Positions 8,618 to 25,396 of a DNA stretch of 64,000 bases are shown here, piece by piece (the first letter of the stretch is position 1; every line of letters starts with the position of its first letter). The notes under the pieces are model-generated. The model worked only from the letters and a program-made list of their open reading frames with translations. It made no database searches and was not told the DNA's origin. The position numbers and the translations under genes were made by a program. Source of the stretch: Anaerobacillus sp. CMMVII (GTDB lineage Bacteria; Bacillota; Bacilli; Bacillales; Anaerobacillaceae); contig NZ_JACEHK010000016.1 in assembly GCF_025377685.1 (NCBI RefSeq), forward strand, positions 1 to 64,000, in the 5' to 3' direction.

Positions 8618-8683
8618 GTACTTTCTAAAGGAAGTTTCAATTTACCTCGAAGCAAAACAATAAAATACATGGAGGAACTAGAA

Positions 8684-11443
8684 ATGGAATATAAAGACAC
8701 ATTATTAATGCCAAAGACTGAATTCCCAATGCGTGGGAATTTACCAAGCCGAGAGCCGCAAATTCAGGAAAAATGGAATCAATTAAATATTTATCAAAAG
8801 GTTCAAGAAAGAACAAAGGGGCTACCATTATATGTTTTACATGATGGACCACCATATGCTAATGGTGATATTCATATCGGTCATGCCCTAAACAAAATCT
8901 TAAAAGATTTTATTGTTCGTTATAAATCGATGGCTGGGTTCCAAGCACCTTATGTTCCGGGTTGGGACACTCATGGATTACCAATTGAAACGGCGCTTAC
9001 AAAAAACGGTAAAGTAAACCGCAAAGAAATGACAGTTGCTGAATTTCGTAAGCTATGTGAAGACTATGCACTAGAACAAGTAGATCGTCAACGTGAACAG
9101 TTTAAACGTCTAGGTGTTCGTGGAGATTGGGAAAATCCTTACATTACCCTAAACAAAGAATATGAAGCACAACAAATTAAAGTATTTGGAGATATGGCGA
9201 AAAAGGGTTACATCTACAAGGGGAAAAAACCTGTATATTGGTCTCCTTCATCTGAGTCGGCGCTGGCTGAAGCAGAAATTGAATACCAAGATAAGCGCTC
9301 TCCATCTATTTATGTAGCATTTAGTGTAAAAGATGGTAGAGATGTTTTAGCAGGTGACGAAAAAATCGTGATCTGGACAACTACCCCTTGGACTATTCCA
9401 GCTAACCTGGCCATTTGTTTACACCCAGAATTAGAATACTCAGTTGTACAAGTAGATGAAGAGAAATATGTTGTTGCTTCTGGCCTACTTGAGAACCTAA
9501 TTAGTGTTTTTGAATGGGAATCTTATGAAGTAATTAAGAAAGTAAAAGGTGCTGAGCTAGAGCACGTTAAGGCTCGTCACCCACTTTATGATCGCGACTC
9601 AATAGTCATCCTTGGGGACCATGTAACATTAGACGCTGGAACAGGCTGTGTTCACACTGCTCCTGGACATGGGGAAGATGATTTTATCGTAGGACAAAAG
9701 TATAATCTTGATGTTCTATGTCCTGTAGATGATAGAGGATGCTTTACGAATGAAGCGCCCGGTTTTGAAGGGTTATTTTACGATGAAGCCAATAAACCGA
9801 TTACTGAAAAATTAAAAGAGGCCGGAGCTTTATTAAAGCTTTCATTTATGACACACTCCTACCCACATGACTGGAGAACAAAAAAACCGGTAATCTTCCG
9901 AGCAACTGCTCAATGGTTTGCCTCAATAAAAGATTTCCGTGAACAACTCTTAACGTCAATTAAAGAAGTTGAGTGGGTTCCAGCTTGGGGTGAAACACGC
10001 TTGTTTAACATGGTTCGCGACCGTGGCGATTGGTGTATTTCAAGACAGCGTGCATGGGGTGTTCCAATCCCTGTCTTCTATGGAGAAGATAACGAACCAG
10101 TTATTACTGATGAAACAATCAATCATGTATCAAATTTATTTAGACAACATGGTTCAAATATTTGGTTTGAGTGGGAAGCTAGTGAATTACTACCTGAAGG
10201 GTTTACTTGGCCACAAAGCCCTAATGGCACGTTTACAAAGGAAACAGATATTATGGATGTTTGGTTTGATTCAGGTTCATCTCACCAGGCAGTATTAGTT
10301 GAACGAGACGATCTACAACGACCTGCTGATCTTTATTTAGAAGGGTCGGATCAATACCGTGGTTGGTTTAATTCTTCTTTATCCACGTCTGTAGCAGTTT
10401 CAGGAAAAGCTCCTTATAAAGGTGTACTAAGTCATGGATTTGTTTTAGATGGTGAAGGCAGAAAGATGAGTAAATCAATTGGTAACGTAGTTGTCCCGAA
10501 TAATGTAATGAAGCAACTAGGTGCTGATATCCTACGTTTATGGGTAGCTTCTGTCGATTATCAAGCTGATGTTCGTGTATCAGATGACATTTTAAAACAA
10601 GTGGCAGAAGTTTACCGCAAAATCCGTAACACGTTCCGTTTCTTATTGGGGAATTTGCACGATTTTAATCCTGAAACAGATCGTGTAGCATTAACCAAGT
10701 TACCACAGCTAGACCGTTACGTTTTAATTAAACTAAACAAGCTTGTGAAAGAGGTTAAAGCAAATTACGATCATTATCAGTTTGCTGGTGTTTATAATAA
10801 AATTCATAATTTCTGTTCAATTGAACTAAGTTCTTTCTATATGGATATTGCTAAGGATACATTATATATCCAACACCAAAACGATCAAAGCCGACGTGCC
10901 ATTCAGACAGTAATGTATGACGTCTTAGTGGCTCTAACTAAGCTTGTGGCACCAATTCTTCCTCATACAGCTGATGAGGTGTGGCCGTTTATTCCTGGGG
11001 TCAATACTGAAAGTGTTCAGTTAACAGACATGCCTGAAGAAAATTCAACTGTCTATGATGAATTAATTGAAAAGAAATGGGATCAAGTACTAGAATTACG
11101 TGATGATGTATTAAAGGCTCTAGAGACAGCTAGAAACGAAAAGAAGATCGGTAAGTCATTAACAGCAGCAATTGCTTTATATCCAAATGAAACAGTAAAA
11201 GAATTGCTTTCAACGATTACTGATTTAGAAAAACTATTTATCGTTTCCAAGGCAGTTGTTGCAGGAAATAAAACGTCTGCACCAAATGAGGCACAGCATT
11301 TTGATACAATTGCAATCGTTGTTGAAAAAGCAGCAGGAGAGACATGTGAACGCTGTTGGGTCGTTTCTGAAACAGTTAGCGAAGATGATGCTCATCCAAC
11401 TCTTTGCTCAAGCTGCGCAAACATTGTAAAAAATCATTACTAA
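8684..11443 (+). CDS. ileS: Isoleucyl-tRNA synthetase
   Basis: Class I synthetase that charges tRNA-Ile. The start is ATG 8684 after GGAGG ([21 protein letters not shown] matches the family); about 919 residues. The HIGH-type motif is in [16 protein letters not shown], an editing domain follows, and KMSKS is in [14 protein letters not shown]-terminal zinc site has CERCW and CSSC. The gene is intact over 2.7 kb, in contrast to the broken genes elsewhere, and is controlled by the T-box upstream. Confidence 0.98.
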   Translation: MEYKDTLLMPKTEFPMRGNLPSREPQIQEKWNQLNIYQKVQERTKGLPLYVLHDGPPYANGDIHIGHALNKILKDFIVRYKSMAGFQAPYVPGWDTHGLPIETALTKNGKVNRKEMTVAEFRKLCEDYALEQVDRQREQFKRLGVRGDWENPYITLNKEYEAQQIKVFGDMAKKGYIYKGKKPVYWSPSSESALAEAEIEYQDKRSPSIYVAFSVKDGRDVLAGDEKIVIWTTTPWTIPANLAICLHPELEYSVVQVDEEKYVVASGLLENLISVFEWESYEVIKKVKGAELEHVKARHPLYDRDSIVILGDHVTLDAGTGCVHTAPGHGEDDFIVGQKYNLDVLCPVDDRGCFTNEAPGFEGLFYDEANKPITEKLKEAGALLKLSFMTHSYPHDWRTKKPVIFRATAQWFASIKDFREQLLTSIKEVEWVPAWGETRLFNMVRDRGDWCISRQRAWGVPIPVFYGEDNEPVITDETINHVSNLFRQHGSNIWFEWEASELLPEGFTWPQSPNGTFTKETDIMDVWFDSGSSHQAVLVERDDLQRPADLYLEGSDQYRGWFNSSLSTSVAVSGKAPYKGVLSHGFVLDGEGRKMSKSIGNVVVPNNVMKQLGADILRLWVASVDYQADVRVSDDILKQVAEVYRKIRNTFRFLLGNLHDFNPETDRVALTKLPQLDRYVLIKLNKLVKEVKANYDHYQFAGVYNKIHNFCSIELSSFYMDIAKDTLYIQHQNDQSRRAIQTVMYDVLVALTKLVAPILPHTADEVWPFIPGVNTESVQLTDMPEENSTVYDELIEKKWDQVLELRDDVLKALETARNEKKIGKSLTAAIALYPNETVKELLSTITDLEKLFIVSKAVVAGNKTSAPNEAQHFDTIAIVVEKAAGETCERCWVVSETVSEDDAHPTLCSSCANIVKNHY

Positions 11444-11450
11444 AACGCCT

Positions 11451-11492
11451 GAAGCAAAACATGGCTTAGCCATTGTTTTGCTTTTCTTTTTT
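11451..11492 (+). terminator. Terminator of ileS
   Basis: GAAGCAAAACATGGC and GCCATTGTTTTGCTT form a stem with one bulge, followed by a T-rich tract. The bulged base would pair if one A were added to the left arm. Confidence 0.85.
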
Positions 11493-11613
11493 TTCGTACT
11501 AACAACAATTTACAGTTATTACAAACAAATTTAGTAAATCTTGTTTCGGCTAATGTTTCATTGTAAGGATAAACTATGTTTGAAACCATCTTATCCAAAA
11601 GGAGGCTAGTGAG

Positions 11614-12294
11614 ATGGGCAAATATGATAACATAAAACGGGAATTGTTAGCTGAAAAAGAACGTTTAGAAGAAAGAATTAAGGAACTTGATCATTATGAC
11701 TTGAATAAATCAATGTCCTTTTCTACTGGAGAATTATCACAGTATGATAACCATCCTGCTGATACTGCGACTGATACGTATGAGAGAGGTAAGGATATTG
11801 CCTTATTTGAGCATATAAACCAGGAGTATGAAGATGTAATAGCTGCACTAGAGAGAATGGAAAATGGATCGTATGGAATATGCGAAGTCTCGGGAAAAGA
11901 AATACCTTATGAGCGTTTACAGGCATTACCCACAGCAAGAACTACAATCGAGTATAGTAAGGAAAATGTAATTGCTCGAGAGCGCCCGGTTGAAGAAGAT
12001 GTACTAAAATCATTTGATGAGTTTAACTTTGATAATAATGATAATGAAACCGAGTTTGACGCTGAAGATGCCTGGCAATCTGTGGCGAAATTTAATGACA
12101 ATTCCATGGTATTTGAAGACTCAAGTTTAAATAACGGTGAGGAACTCATAGGATATGTCGAAGAAATTGAAGCGTTTGTTTCTACAGATATTGAAGGGTA
12201 TAAAGGTGATGAAAATATTTCTATTCAAAGAAATGTTCATTATGATCACTATATGGACCAACTAGATCGTTTAGAAGCTGGAGATGACATTTAA
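11614..12294 (+). CDS. DksA/TraR-like YteA/YlyA family protein
   Basis: 226 residues. An N-terminal coiled coil (DNIKRELLAEKERLEERIKEL) precedes a DksA/TraR-type segment (DTATDTYERGKDIALFEHINQEYEDVIAALERMENGSYGICEVSGKEIPYERLQALPTA). The zinc-finger site is reduced: only one Cys remains in CEVSGKEI, as is usual in the YteA branch. The second half is acidic and low in complexity. In B. subtilis ylyA, a related sporulation gene, lies in this same ileS-lspA slot. It may bind RNA polymerase, but that is inferred from the family. Confidence 0.8.
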   Translation: MGKYDNIKRELLAEKERLEERIKELDHYDLNKSMSFSTGELSQYDNHPADTATDTYERGKDIALFEHINQEYEDVIAALERMENGSYGICEVSGKEIPYERLQALPTARTTIEYSKENVIARERPVEEDVLKSFDEFNFDNNDNETEFDAEDAWQSVAKFNDNSMVFEDSSLNNGEELIGYVEEIEAFVSTDIEGYKGDENISIQRNVHYDHYMDQLDRLEAGDDI

Positions 12295-12327
12295 TAAGGT
12301 TAGCTTAGATTTTTGTTTTTTTATTAC

Positions 12328-12480
12328 GCTCTTTTCAAAAAGATTGTTGTTATTAGCTTTTAGGTCGTAACAAAGGGTTCTTCACGCAGAATAAATAAGC
12401 CATTGGGACAAATAAATTTGCCCCAAAAGGTTATTTATTCTCAAAAGACGACCTAAAAGCAACAAAGTTTACAAAAGAGC
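12328..12480. repeat. Nested palindromic dispersed repeat, copy 2 (inverted)
   Basis: Reverse complement of the element at 684-860, with the same order of blocks: ends GCTCTT/AAGAGC, arms GCTTTTAGGTCGT/ACGACCTAAAAGC, and an inner hairpin built on GAATAAATAA and GGGACAAATAAATTTG. By eye most blocks match closely; the stretch between the inner hairpin and the ACGACC arm is shorter. It lies between the YteA-like gene and lspA. Confidence 0.8.
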
Positions 12481-12546
12481 CTTTTATTAAGGTAAAAAGA
12501 GGTGTTTCTCCCTCTTTTTACTTAAAAGCTCAAAGGAGATGCCCAT

Positions 12547-12582
12547 AAAAAACTCTAAACTCTAAACTTTGCACTCTAAACT
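12547..12582. repeat. Heptamer array H2
   Basis: About five degenerate 7-bp units (AACTCTA type) in a row. Same period as the arrays at 6115, 30574, 42050 and 56402, but no clear opposite arm was found next to it. Confidence 0.6.
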
Positions 12583-12595
12583 GCTGCTCCCAAGA

Positions 12596-12624
12596 TTGTT
12601 CAAATCCCTTAGCTATGCTAAAAT
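12596..12624 (+). promoter_or_regulatory. Candidate sigma-A promoter of lspA
   Basis: TTGTTC (12596-12601), 17 bp, TAAAAT (12619-12624) preceded by TGC, an extended -10. Confidence 0.45.
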
Positions 12625-12666
12625 GCTAAGAGATATGAAACATACTAGGAGAGCGGAGGAGCATAG

Positions 12667-13131
12667 ATGAGATATTACATACTAGCAATTATCATACTTT
12701 TATTAGATCAAGCAACAAAATGGCTTATCGTAACAAAAATGGCGTTACACGAACAAATTGCAATTATCGAAAACGTTCTTTATATTACATCCCATCGAAA
12801 TAAAGGTGCTGCGTTTGGGATCTTACAAGGGCAAATGTGGCTATTCTTTATTGTCACAACCATAGTCGTGACTTTTGTTGTTTATTATATTTATAAGCAC
12901 GCGAAAGAAAGTAAGTTATTAGGCATTTCATTAGGCTTAGTTCTAGGAGGAGCCATCGGTAACTTTATTGATCGACTTTTCCGCGGTGAGGTTGTTGACT
13001 TTATTGATGTTTATATTTTCACTTACGATTTTGCTATTTTTAATGTCGCAGATATGGCCTTAGTCATTGGTGTCGGAATATTAATGCTTCAAATCTTTTT
13101 AGAAGAAGGAAAAACAAGGGAGAATAAATAA
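12667..13131 (+). CDS. lspA: Lipoprotein signal peptidase II
   Basis: Membrane aspartyl protease that removes signal peptides from prolipoproteins. The 154 residues have four hydrophobic segments and the conserved blocks [24 protein letters not shown] and [11 protein letters not shown], which hold the catalytic Asp pair. The start ATG 12667 follows GCGGAGGAG. The stop overlaps the rluD start by one base, so the two are coupled. Confidence 0.97.
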   Translation: MRYYILAIIILLLDQATKWLIVTKMALHEQIAIIENVLYITSHRNKGAAFGILQGQMWLFFIVTTIVVTFVVYYIYKHAKESKLLGISLGLVLGGAIGNFIDRLFRGEVVDFIDVYIFTYDFAIFNVADMALVIGVGILMLQIFLEEGKTRENK

Positions 13132-14054
13132 TGGAAATATATGAATGGACGATAGAGGAAAGCGAAAAAAACGAACGTTTAGATAAATGGCTTTCCGCAC
13201 AAGAAAATGATTGGTCCCGTACTCAGGTGCAGCTTTGGATGAAGGAAGGTAACCTAACTGTAAATGGGAATCATGTGAAAAGTAATTATAAATGTCAAAT
13301 CGGTGATAAGATAAACTTGGTTGTTCCAGAACCACAGTTGCTTGATGTGGAACCGGAGGAAATGAACCTTGATATTGTCTATGAAGATGAACACGTGCTA
13401 GTTGTTAATAAGCCCCGTGGTATGGTTGTTCACCCCGCTCCAGGTCACTTAACTGGTACATTGGTAAATGGTCTAATGGCCCACTGTAAAGATTTATCTG
13501 GAATTAATGGAGTTTTACGCCCAGGAATCGTACATCGTATCGATAAAGACACTTCAGGTTTGTTAATGGTTGCCAAAAATGATAAGGCTCATGAATCGTT
13601 AGTAAACCAATTAAAAGATAAAACTACAACGCGTATCTATAAAGGAATCGCCCATGGGGTCATTGCTCACGATCATGGTACAATTGATGCTCCAATAGGT
13701 AGGGATAAACAAGACCGCCAAAGCATGACAGTTACAGATGACAACAGTCGGGATGCAGTTACTCATTTTACTGTGTTAGAACGATTAAAAGATTTTACGC
13801 TCATTGAATGTCGTTTGGAAACTGGTCGTACTCATCAAATTAGGGTTCATCTAAAGTACATTGGTCACCCATTAGCAGGAGACCCGAAGTATGGACCACC
13901 TCGGACATTGAAGCTACCTATTCAGGGTCAAGCCCTTCATGCAGCTGTTCTTGGTTTTACTCATCCTGTTTCAGGAGAGAGATTAACCTTTGAAAGAGAT
14001 GTCCCTGAAGACTTTCTTCATTTACTTGAAGAAATTCGCAAAAGTTCTCATTGA
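13131..14054 (+). CDS. ylyB: RluD-type 23S rRNA pseudouridine synthase
   Basis: 307 residues. An N-terminal S4 domain (ERLDKWLSAQENDWSRTQVQLWMKEGNLTVNG) is followed by the RluA/RluD catalytic domain with HRIDKDTSGLLMVAKN, which contains the catalytic Asp. It modifies uridines in 23S rRNA helix 69 by family inference. It overlaps lspA by one base, and its last codons overlap the pyr operon promoter. Confidence 0.95.
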   Translation: MEIYEWTIEESEKNERLDKWLSAQENDWSRTQVQLWMKEGNLTVNGNHVKSNYKCQIGDKINLVVPEPQLLDVEPEEMNLDIVYEDEHVLVVNKPRGMVVHPAPGHLTGTLVNGLMAHCKDLSGINGVLRPGIVHRIDKDTSGLLMVAKNDKAHESLVNQLKDKTTTRIYKGIAHGVIAHDHGTIDAPIGRDKQDRQSMTVTDDNSRDAVTHFTVLERLKDFTLIECRLETGRTHQIRVHLKYIGHPLAGDPKYGPPRTLKLPIQGQALHAAVLGFTHPVSGERLTFERDVPEDFLHLLEEIRKSSH

Positions 14055-14079
14055 CAGTTATGATGAAATTTGTCATAAT
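14051..14079 (+). promoter_or_regulatory. Sigma-A promoter of the pyr operon
   Basis: TTGACA (14051-14056), exactly 17 bp, CATAAT (14074-14079). It overlaps the rluD stop codon and lies just upstream of the first attenuator. Confidence 0.85.
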
Positions 14080-14100
14080 ACAATAGACAAGAAGATATCT

Positions 14101-14232
14101 TCCCTTTAACTACAGTCCCGTGAGACTGAGAAGGAATTAGAGAAACGTTACAGATAGGAGCTTACTGTGCCTATGTCTGTTATTAGCGTAAACTCAAAAG
14201 CCTCTCATCCTTATTACGGTGAGAGGCTTTTT
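14101..14232 (+). promoter_or_regulatory. PyrR attenuator 1 (pyr leader)
   Basis: A PyrR-binding anti-antiterminator lies around 14103-14137 (AGTCCCGTGAGACTGAGAAGG). A terminator follows (AAAGCCTCTCA / TGAGAGGCTTT plus T, 14196-14232). PyrR with UMP or UTP binds the first hairpin and allows termination before pyrR. Confidence 0.9.
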
Positions 14233-14270
14233 CGTTGGGGAAAAGATCTTGAATTCAAATATCTCTATAG

Positions 14271-14835
<565 letters not shown>

Positions 14836-14837
<2 letters not shown>

Positions 14838-14949
14838 AACAGTCCTGAGAGGCTGACAAGGGGTATACTCCTCTTACTTAAGATAACTCTTTTGGGTTAA
14901 TTTTGAGTAGAAGACCGTACCTCTTTGGATAATGACAAAGAGGTTTTTT
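14836..14949 (+). promoter_or_regulatory. PyrR attenuator 2 (pyrR-pyrP)
   Basis: Binding-loop sequence AGTCCTGAGAGGCTGACAAG at 14841-14860, then a terminator ACCTCTTTG / CAAAGAGGT plus T (14919-14949), all in the gap before pyrP. Confidence 0.92.
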
Positions 14950-14984
14950 GTATAAAAAGTTAATTTTGAGGAGGAGTATTAATT

Positions 14985-16301
14985 ATGAATACACAAAAAG
15001 ATGTAGGAATTCGCGAAATACCAAAAGCAGACAAATGGTTAGTATTAAGCTTGCAACATCTATTTGCAATGTTTGGGGCAACAATCTTAGTTCCATATCT
15101 TGTAGGGTTAAGCCCTGCGGTTGCATTGGTATCAAGTGGATTAGGGACTTTAGCATATTTACTTATCACTAGAGGTCAAGTACCAGCATACTTAGGTTCA
15201 TCATTTGCTTTTATCGCACCAATTATCGCAGCAACAACACTAGGTGGACCAGAAGGGGCGATGGTAGGAAGCTTTGTAGCCGGTTTAATTTACGGAGTAG
15301 TAGCATTGTTTATTAAGACAAGTGGAGTTAACTGGTTAATGAACATTTTACCGCCAATCGTAGTTGGACCAGTCATAATGGTTATCGGATTAGGGTTAGC
15401 GGGAGTTGCGGTAAGTATGGCAATGAATGTTCCTGGTACAAATGATTATGATGGTACATTGTTTACAGTGGCATTAGTAACGTTAGGAATTACAGTAATA
15501 GCGTCGATGTTCTTTAAAGGCTTTTTCGGACTTATTCCAATTCTTATAGGTATTGTTGGTGGATATTCGTTTGCTTACTTCCAAGGGATCATTGATATGA
15601 CACCAGTTAAGGAAGCTGCATGGATCCAAGCACCAGATTTTATCATTCCATTCGTAACTTATACACCAGCTTTTTCTTGGCAAATTATCGCTATTATGGT
15701 TCCAATTGCAGTAGTAACAATTGCTGAACATATCGGTGACCAAATGGTTTTAAGTAAAGTAGTTGGGAAAAACTTTATTAAGACTCCTGGCTTACATCGC
15801 TCTTTACTTGGAGACGGGGTAGCAACGATGATTGCATCAGTTCTAGGTGGTCCACCAAACACGACTTATGGAGAAAACATTGGTGTTATCGCGTTAACGA
15901 GAGTATATAGTGTGTTTGTTATCGGTGGAGCAGCATGTTTAGCAGTGATGTTCGGCTTTGTAGGAAAAATCTCAGCATTAATCTCAACGATCCCTACTGC
16001 AGTAATGGGTGGAGTTTCAATCCTGTTATTCGGTATCATCGCATCAAGTGGTTTAAGAATGTTAATCGATAATAAAATCGATTTAGGAAACAAGCGTAAT
16101 CTAATTATATCTTCAGTAATTTTGGTTATTGGTATCGGTGGAGCCTTTATACAGGTCTCTGACCATGTTCAAATTGCTGGTATGGCTTTAGCAACAATCA
16201 TTGGGATTGTTCTAAATTTAGTATTACCTGGAAGAGAAAAAGTTGATTTAAATGCAATGTTTGAAGAAGAACTAGAAGAAGTGGAAAAATCAGCAGCTTA
16301 A
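14985..16301 (+). CDS. pyrP: Uracil permease (NCS2 family)
   Basis: 438-residue membrane transporter that imports uracil for salvage. It has about 12-14 hydrophobic segments and family motifs such as QHLFAMFGATILVPYLVG at the N-terminus and GDGVATMIASVLGGPPNTTYGENIG near residue 277. Start ATG 14985 after GAGGAGTA. Controlled by attenuator 2. Confidence 0.97.
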   Translation: MNTQKDVGIREIPKADKWLVLSLQHLFAMFGATILVPYLVGLSPAVALVSSGLGTLAYLLITRGQVPAYLGSSFAFIAPIIAATTLGGPEGAMVGSFVAGLIYGVVALFIKTSGVNWLMNILPPIVVGPVIMVIGLGLAGVAVSMAMNVPGTNDYDGTLFTVALVTLGITVIASMFFKGFFGLIPILIGIVGGYSFAYFQGIIDMTPVKEAAWIQAPDFIIPFVTYTPAFSWQIIAIMVPIAVVTIAEHIGDQMVLSKVVGKNFIKTPGLHRSLLGDGVATMIASVLGGPPNTTYGENIGVIALTRVYSVFVIGGAACLAVMFGFVGKISALISTIPTAVMGGVSILLFGIIASSGLRMLIDNKIDLGNKRNLIISSVILVIGIGGAFIQVSDHVQIAGMALATIIGIVLNLVLPGREKVDLNAMFEEELEEVEKSAA

Positions 16302-16311
16302 TATAGTATAT

Positions 16312-18686
<2,375 letters not shown>

Positions 18687-18687
18687 A

Positions 18688-19782
18688 ATGAAACGCCAAT
18701 TAATCTTAGAAAATGGAACAGTATTCGTTGGAAAAGCATTCGGAAGCGAACGAGAAATGTCTGGAGAAGTAGTGTTTAATACAGGTATGACAGGCTATCA
18801 AGAAATCTTATCTGACCCTTCTTACTGTGCACAAATTGTTACATTAACTTATCCCCTAATCGGTAATTACGGAATTAACCGCGATGATTTTGAATCAATT
18901 AAACCTTCTATTAATGGTTTAATTGTTAAAGAGGCAGCAAAATTTCCTAGCAATTGGCGCAACGAAGAGTCAATTGATGATTTGTTAAAGGCGTTAGATA
19001 TTCCAGGACTAGAAGGAATTGATACAAGAAAACTTACAAGAATGATCCGTAATGTTGGAACTCTACGTGGCAGACTTTGTGGGATGGACGCCGATGTTGA
19101 AACAGTTGTTAACGAGTTAAAAGAGTTAACATTACCAAAAGATCAAGTTTCAAAAGTTTCTACAAAAGCATCATACGCAAGCCCTGGAAGAGGCTATCGA
19201 GTAGTTTTAGTTGATTATGGAATGAAAAAGGGAATTTTAAGAGAATTAAATAATCGTGATTGTGATGTGGTTGTTGTTCCTTATAATGCAACAAGTGAAG
19301 AAATTCTTCGTTTAAATCCAGATGGAATTATGCTAAGTAATGGGCCTGGAGATCCTGTCGATGTTCCAGAAGCGATCGTTACGATTAACGAACTTTTAGG
19401 AAAAGTACCGATTTTCGGAATTTGTTTAGGGCACCAACTTTTAGCTTTAGCTTGCGGAGCGAAAACGACTAAGCTTAAGTTTGGCCATCGTGGTTCTAAT
19501 CATCCAGTAAAAGAATTGTGCACTGGGAAAATTGCAATTACTGCTCAAAATCACGGCTACACAGTAGAACCGGAAACAGTTAAAAATACAAGATTAGCCA
19601 TTACTCACGTAGCTGTTAATGACGGAACAGTTGAAGGTATGGAACATTTAGATTATCCAGCTTTTAGTGTTCAATACCATCCTGAAGCATCACCAGGACC
19701 GGAAGATGCAAATGATTTATTTGAACGCTTTGTGGACTTAATGAAAAATAAAATCGAATTAAAATCTGTAGCTAGGGGGTAA
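18688..19782 (+). CDS. pyrAA: Carbamoyl-phosphate synthase small subunit (pyrimidine type)
   Basis: Glutamine amidotransferase subunit. 364 residues. The N-terminal CarA domain ([26 protein letters not shown]) is followed by a class I glutaminase with the nucleophile Cys in [14 protein letters not shown] and the His/Glu of YHPEASPGP. It delivers ammonia to the large subunit encoded next. Confidence 0.98.
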   Translation: MKRQLILENGTVFVGKAFGSEREMSGEVVFNTGMTGYQEILSDPSYCAQIVTLTYPLIGNYGINRDDFESIKPSINGLIVKEAAKFPSNWRNEESIDDLLKALDIPGLEGIDTRKLTRMIRNVGTLRGRLCGMDADVETVVNELKELTLPKDQVSKVSTKASYASPGRGYRVVLVDYGMKKGILRELNNRDCDVVVVPYNATSEEILRLNPDGIMLSNGPGDPVDVPEAIVTINELLGKVPIFGICLGHQLLALACGAKTTKLKFGHRGSNHPVKELCTGKIAITAQNHGYTVEPETVKNTRLAITHVAVNDGTVEGMEHLDYPAFSVQYHPEASPGPEDANDLFERFVDLMKNKIELKSVARG

Positions 19783-19786
19783 CAAC

Positions 19787-22700
19787 ATGGCAAAGCGCGA
19801 GGATATCAAGAAAATTTTAGTCATTGGTTCAGGGCCAATTGTAATAGGGCAAGCTGCAGAGTTTGATTATGCGGGTACACAAGCATGTCAAGCTTTAAAA
19901 GAAGAAGGTTATGAGGTCATTTTAATAAATTCAAACCCAGCTACAATTATGACGGACACATCTATGGCTGATAAAGTGTATATCGAACCAATTACGTATG
20001 AATTCGTTAGCCGAATTATTAGACAAGAAAAGCCAGATGGGTTATTACCTACATTAGGTGGACAAACAGGTTTAAATATGGCAGTAGAACTTGAGAGATC
20101 AGGAATATTAAAGGAATTTAATATTGAACTTTTAGGTACGAAACTCCATTCTATAGAACAAGCAGAAGATCGTGATTTATTTAGAACATTAATGAATGAC
20201 TTAAATGAACCAGTTCCTTCTAGTGCAATTATTCATACTCTCGAAGAAGCGTACCAGTTTGTAGAGGAAATTGGTTATCCAATTATTGTTCGTCCAGCCT
20301 ACACACTAGGAGGAACTGGTGGAGGTCTTGTTTATAACGAGGAAGATTTAATTGAAATCGTTACGAGTGGATTAAAATACAGCCCAGTGACACAGTGCTT
20401 AGTAGAAAAAAGCATTGCCGGCTTCAAAGAAGTAGAATATGAAGTGATGCGTGATGGTAAAGATCAAGCCATCGTCGTTTGTAACATGGAAAATATCGAT
20501 CCTGTAGGCATTCATACTGGTGACTCGATTGTTGTCGCACCGAGCCAAACGTTATCAGACAGAGAGTACCAAATGCTACGTAATTCTTCGTTGAAGATTA
20601 TCCGTGCTTTAGGAATTGAAGGTGGTTGTAACGTTCAGTTTGCCTTAGACCCAGATAGCTATCAATATTATATTATTGAGGTAAACCCTCGTGTAAGTCG
20701 CTCTTCGGCTTTAGCTTCTAAAGCTACTGGCTATCCGATTGCAAAAATTGCAGCTAAAATTGCTGTTGGTTATGCTTTGGATGAAATTATGAACCCAATT
20801 ACAAAAACAACGTATGCAAGTTTTGAGCCGGCATTGGATTATGTCGTTTCGAAAATTCCACGTTGGCCGTTCGATAAATTTGAAGCTGCAAACCGTACGT
20901 TAGGAACACAAATGAAGGCTACTGGTGAAGTAATGGCCATCGGTAGAAGTTTAGAGGAATCACTATTAAAGGCTGTTAGGTCATTAGAAGCAAATGTGGT
21001 TCACCTACAAATGGATAAACTTCAAAACCTTACACAGGAAGAAATGGACTACCGTTTGCAAAAAGCGGATGATGAGCGCTTATTTATTTTAGCTGAGGCG
21101 TTTCGTCGTGGATACACAATTGAACAATTATGGGGATTAACAAAAATTGATCGTTTCTTCTTAAATAAAATTCAAGGGATTATTCAATTTGAAGAAACAT
21201 TAAGGAATTCACCTTTTAATGAAGAAATTCTTAAAGAAGCAAAACAACTCGGGTTCTCCGATGATGCAATTGCAAGTTTTTGGGATAAAACAGAGCGAGA
21301 CGTGTTTGATTACCGCTATGAAAAAGGAATTGTCCCTGTATATAAAATGGTTGATACATGTGCAGCAGAATTTGAGTCAGCGACACCTTATTTTTATGGA
21401 ACGTATGAAGACGAGTGTGAGTCGATCATTACAAAAAAAGAAAGTATTGTTGTTTTAGGTTCAGGTCCAATTCGAATCGGTCAAGGAATTGAGTTTGATT
21501 ACGCAACCGTTCACACGGTGCTTGCAATTAAAGAAGCAGGGTATGAAGCGATTATTGTTAATAACAACCCTGAAACAGTATCCACTGATTTCAGTATTTC
21601 GGATAAATTATATTTTGAGCCATTAGCAGTTGAAGATGTCATGCATATCGTTAATCACGAACAGCCTCTTGGTGTTATTGTTCAATTTGGTGGGCAAACA
21701 GCGATAAACTTAGCTGACGAGTTAGAAGCAAGAGGAGTTAAGATTTTAGGAACATCGCTAGAAGCAATGGATCAAGCAGAAAATCGTGATAAATTCGAAC
21801 AGAAATTACAACAGCTTCAAGTCCCACAACCACTTGGAAGAACTGCAACTAGTGTTGCCCAAGCGGTAGAAATTGCTAGCAAAATTGGTTATCCAGTGTT
21901 AGTTCGTCCTTCTTATGTATTAGGTGGACGTGCGATGGAGATTGTTTATTTTGAAGAAGAGTTATTAAGATATATGGAAAATGCAGCAAGAGTTAACCCA
22001 AAGCACCCGGTTTTAATTGACCGCTATCTAATCGGTAAAGAAATTGAAGTCGATGCAATCTGTGACGGTGAGACAGTAGTTATTCCTGGAATTATGGAGC
22101 ATATTGAAAGAGCTGGAGTTCACTCTGGTGACTCGATTGCAGTCTATCCACCTCAAAGCTTAACAGAAGAAACAAAAGAAAAAATTATCGAGCGCACAAT
22201 TAAGTTAGCAAGAGGTTTAAATATTGTTGGCTTGTTAAATATTCAGTTTGTTCTTCATGAAGATGAAGTTTATGTTCTAGAAGTAAATCCACGTTCAAGT
22301 CGTACAGTGCCGTTTTTAAGTAAGATTACGGGAGTACCAATGGCTAACTTAGCAACAAAAGCAATTCTTGGTATTAAACTAAATACACTTGGCTACGAAA
22401 CAGGATATGTGAAGGAAGGCAAGGAAGTTTCAGTTAAAGTACCAGTATTCTCTTTTGCGAAATTACGTGATGTAGATATTACGTTAGGGCCAGAGATGAA
22501 ATCAACGGGTGAAGTAATGGGTCGCGATTATTCATTAGCCAAAGCCCTCTATAAAGGTTTAGTAGCGTCAGGAATGAAAATCCCTACTCACGGTTCAGTA
22601 TTATTTACAATCGCTGACAAAGATAAAGAAGAAGCTCTTGAATTAATTCGTCGCTTCCACCGTATTGGCTACCATATTTTAGCGACAGAAGGAACTGCAA

Positions 22701-22998
22701 AACAAGTTAAAGAGGAAAATATTCCTGTAACTGTCGTGAATAAAATAGGTGACGAAAAACCTAATATGTTAGATGTTATTCGTCAAGGACATGCTCAATT
22801 TGTCATAAACACATTCTCAAAAGGGAAACAGCCTGCCAGAGATGGCTTTAGAATTCGACGTGAGTCAGTTGAAAATGGAGTCGTTTGTTTAACGAGTATG
22901 GATACAGCAGAAGCCTTGTTACGAGTTTTAGAATTAATTACATTTGCTTCTGAACCAATGCCTTCGTTCAAGGAAGAAAAAGTGGTGGTGACAGCTAA

Positions 22999-23002
<4 letters not shown>
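19787..23002 (+). CDS. pyrAB: Carbamoyl-phosphate synthase large subunit (pyrimidine type)
   Basis: 1071 residues, with the usual two homologous halves. The N-terminal ATP-grasp half starts [30 protein letters not shown]. The second half starts [30 protein letters not shown] near residue 560. The C-terminal MGS-like regulatory domain carries the NTFSKGKQ segment. It combines bicarbonate, ammonia and two ATP. Intact across 3.2 kb. The stop overlaps the pyrK start (ATGA). Confidence 0.98.

Positions 23003-25392
<2,390 letters not shown>

Positions 25393-25396
<4 letters not shown>

Noticed and set aside
9969-10298. 109-codon frame inside ileS
   Set aside because: Plus-one frame of a complete, conserved synthetase.
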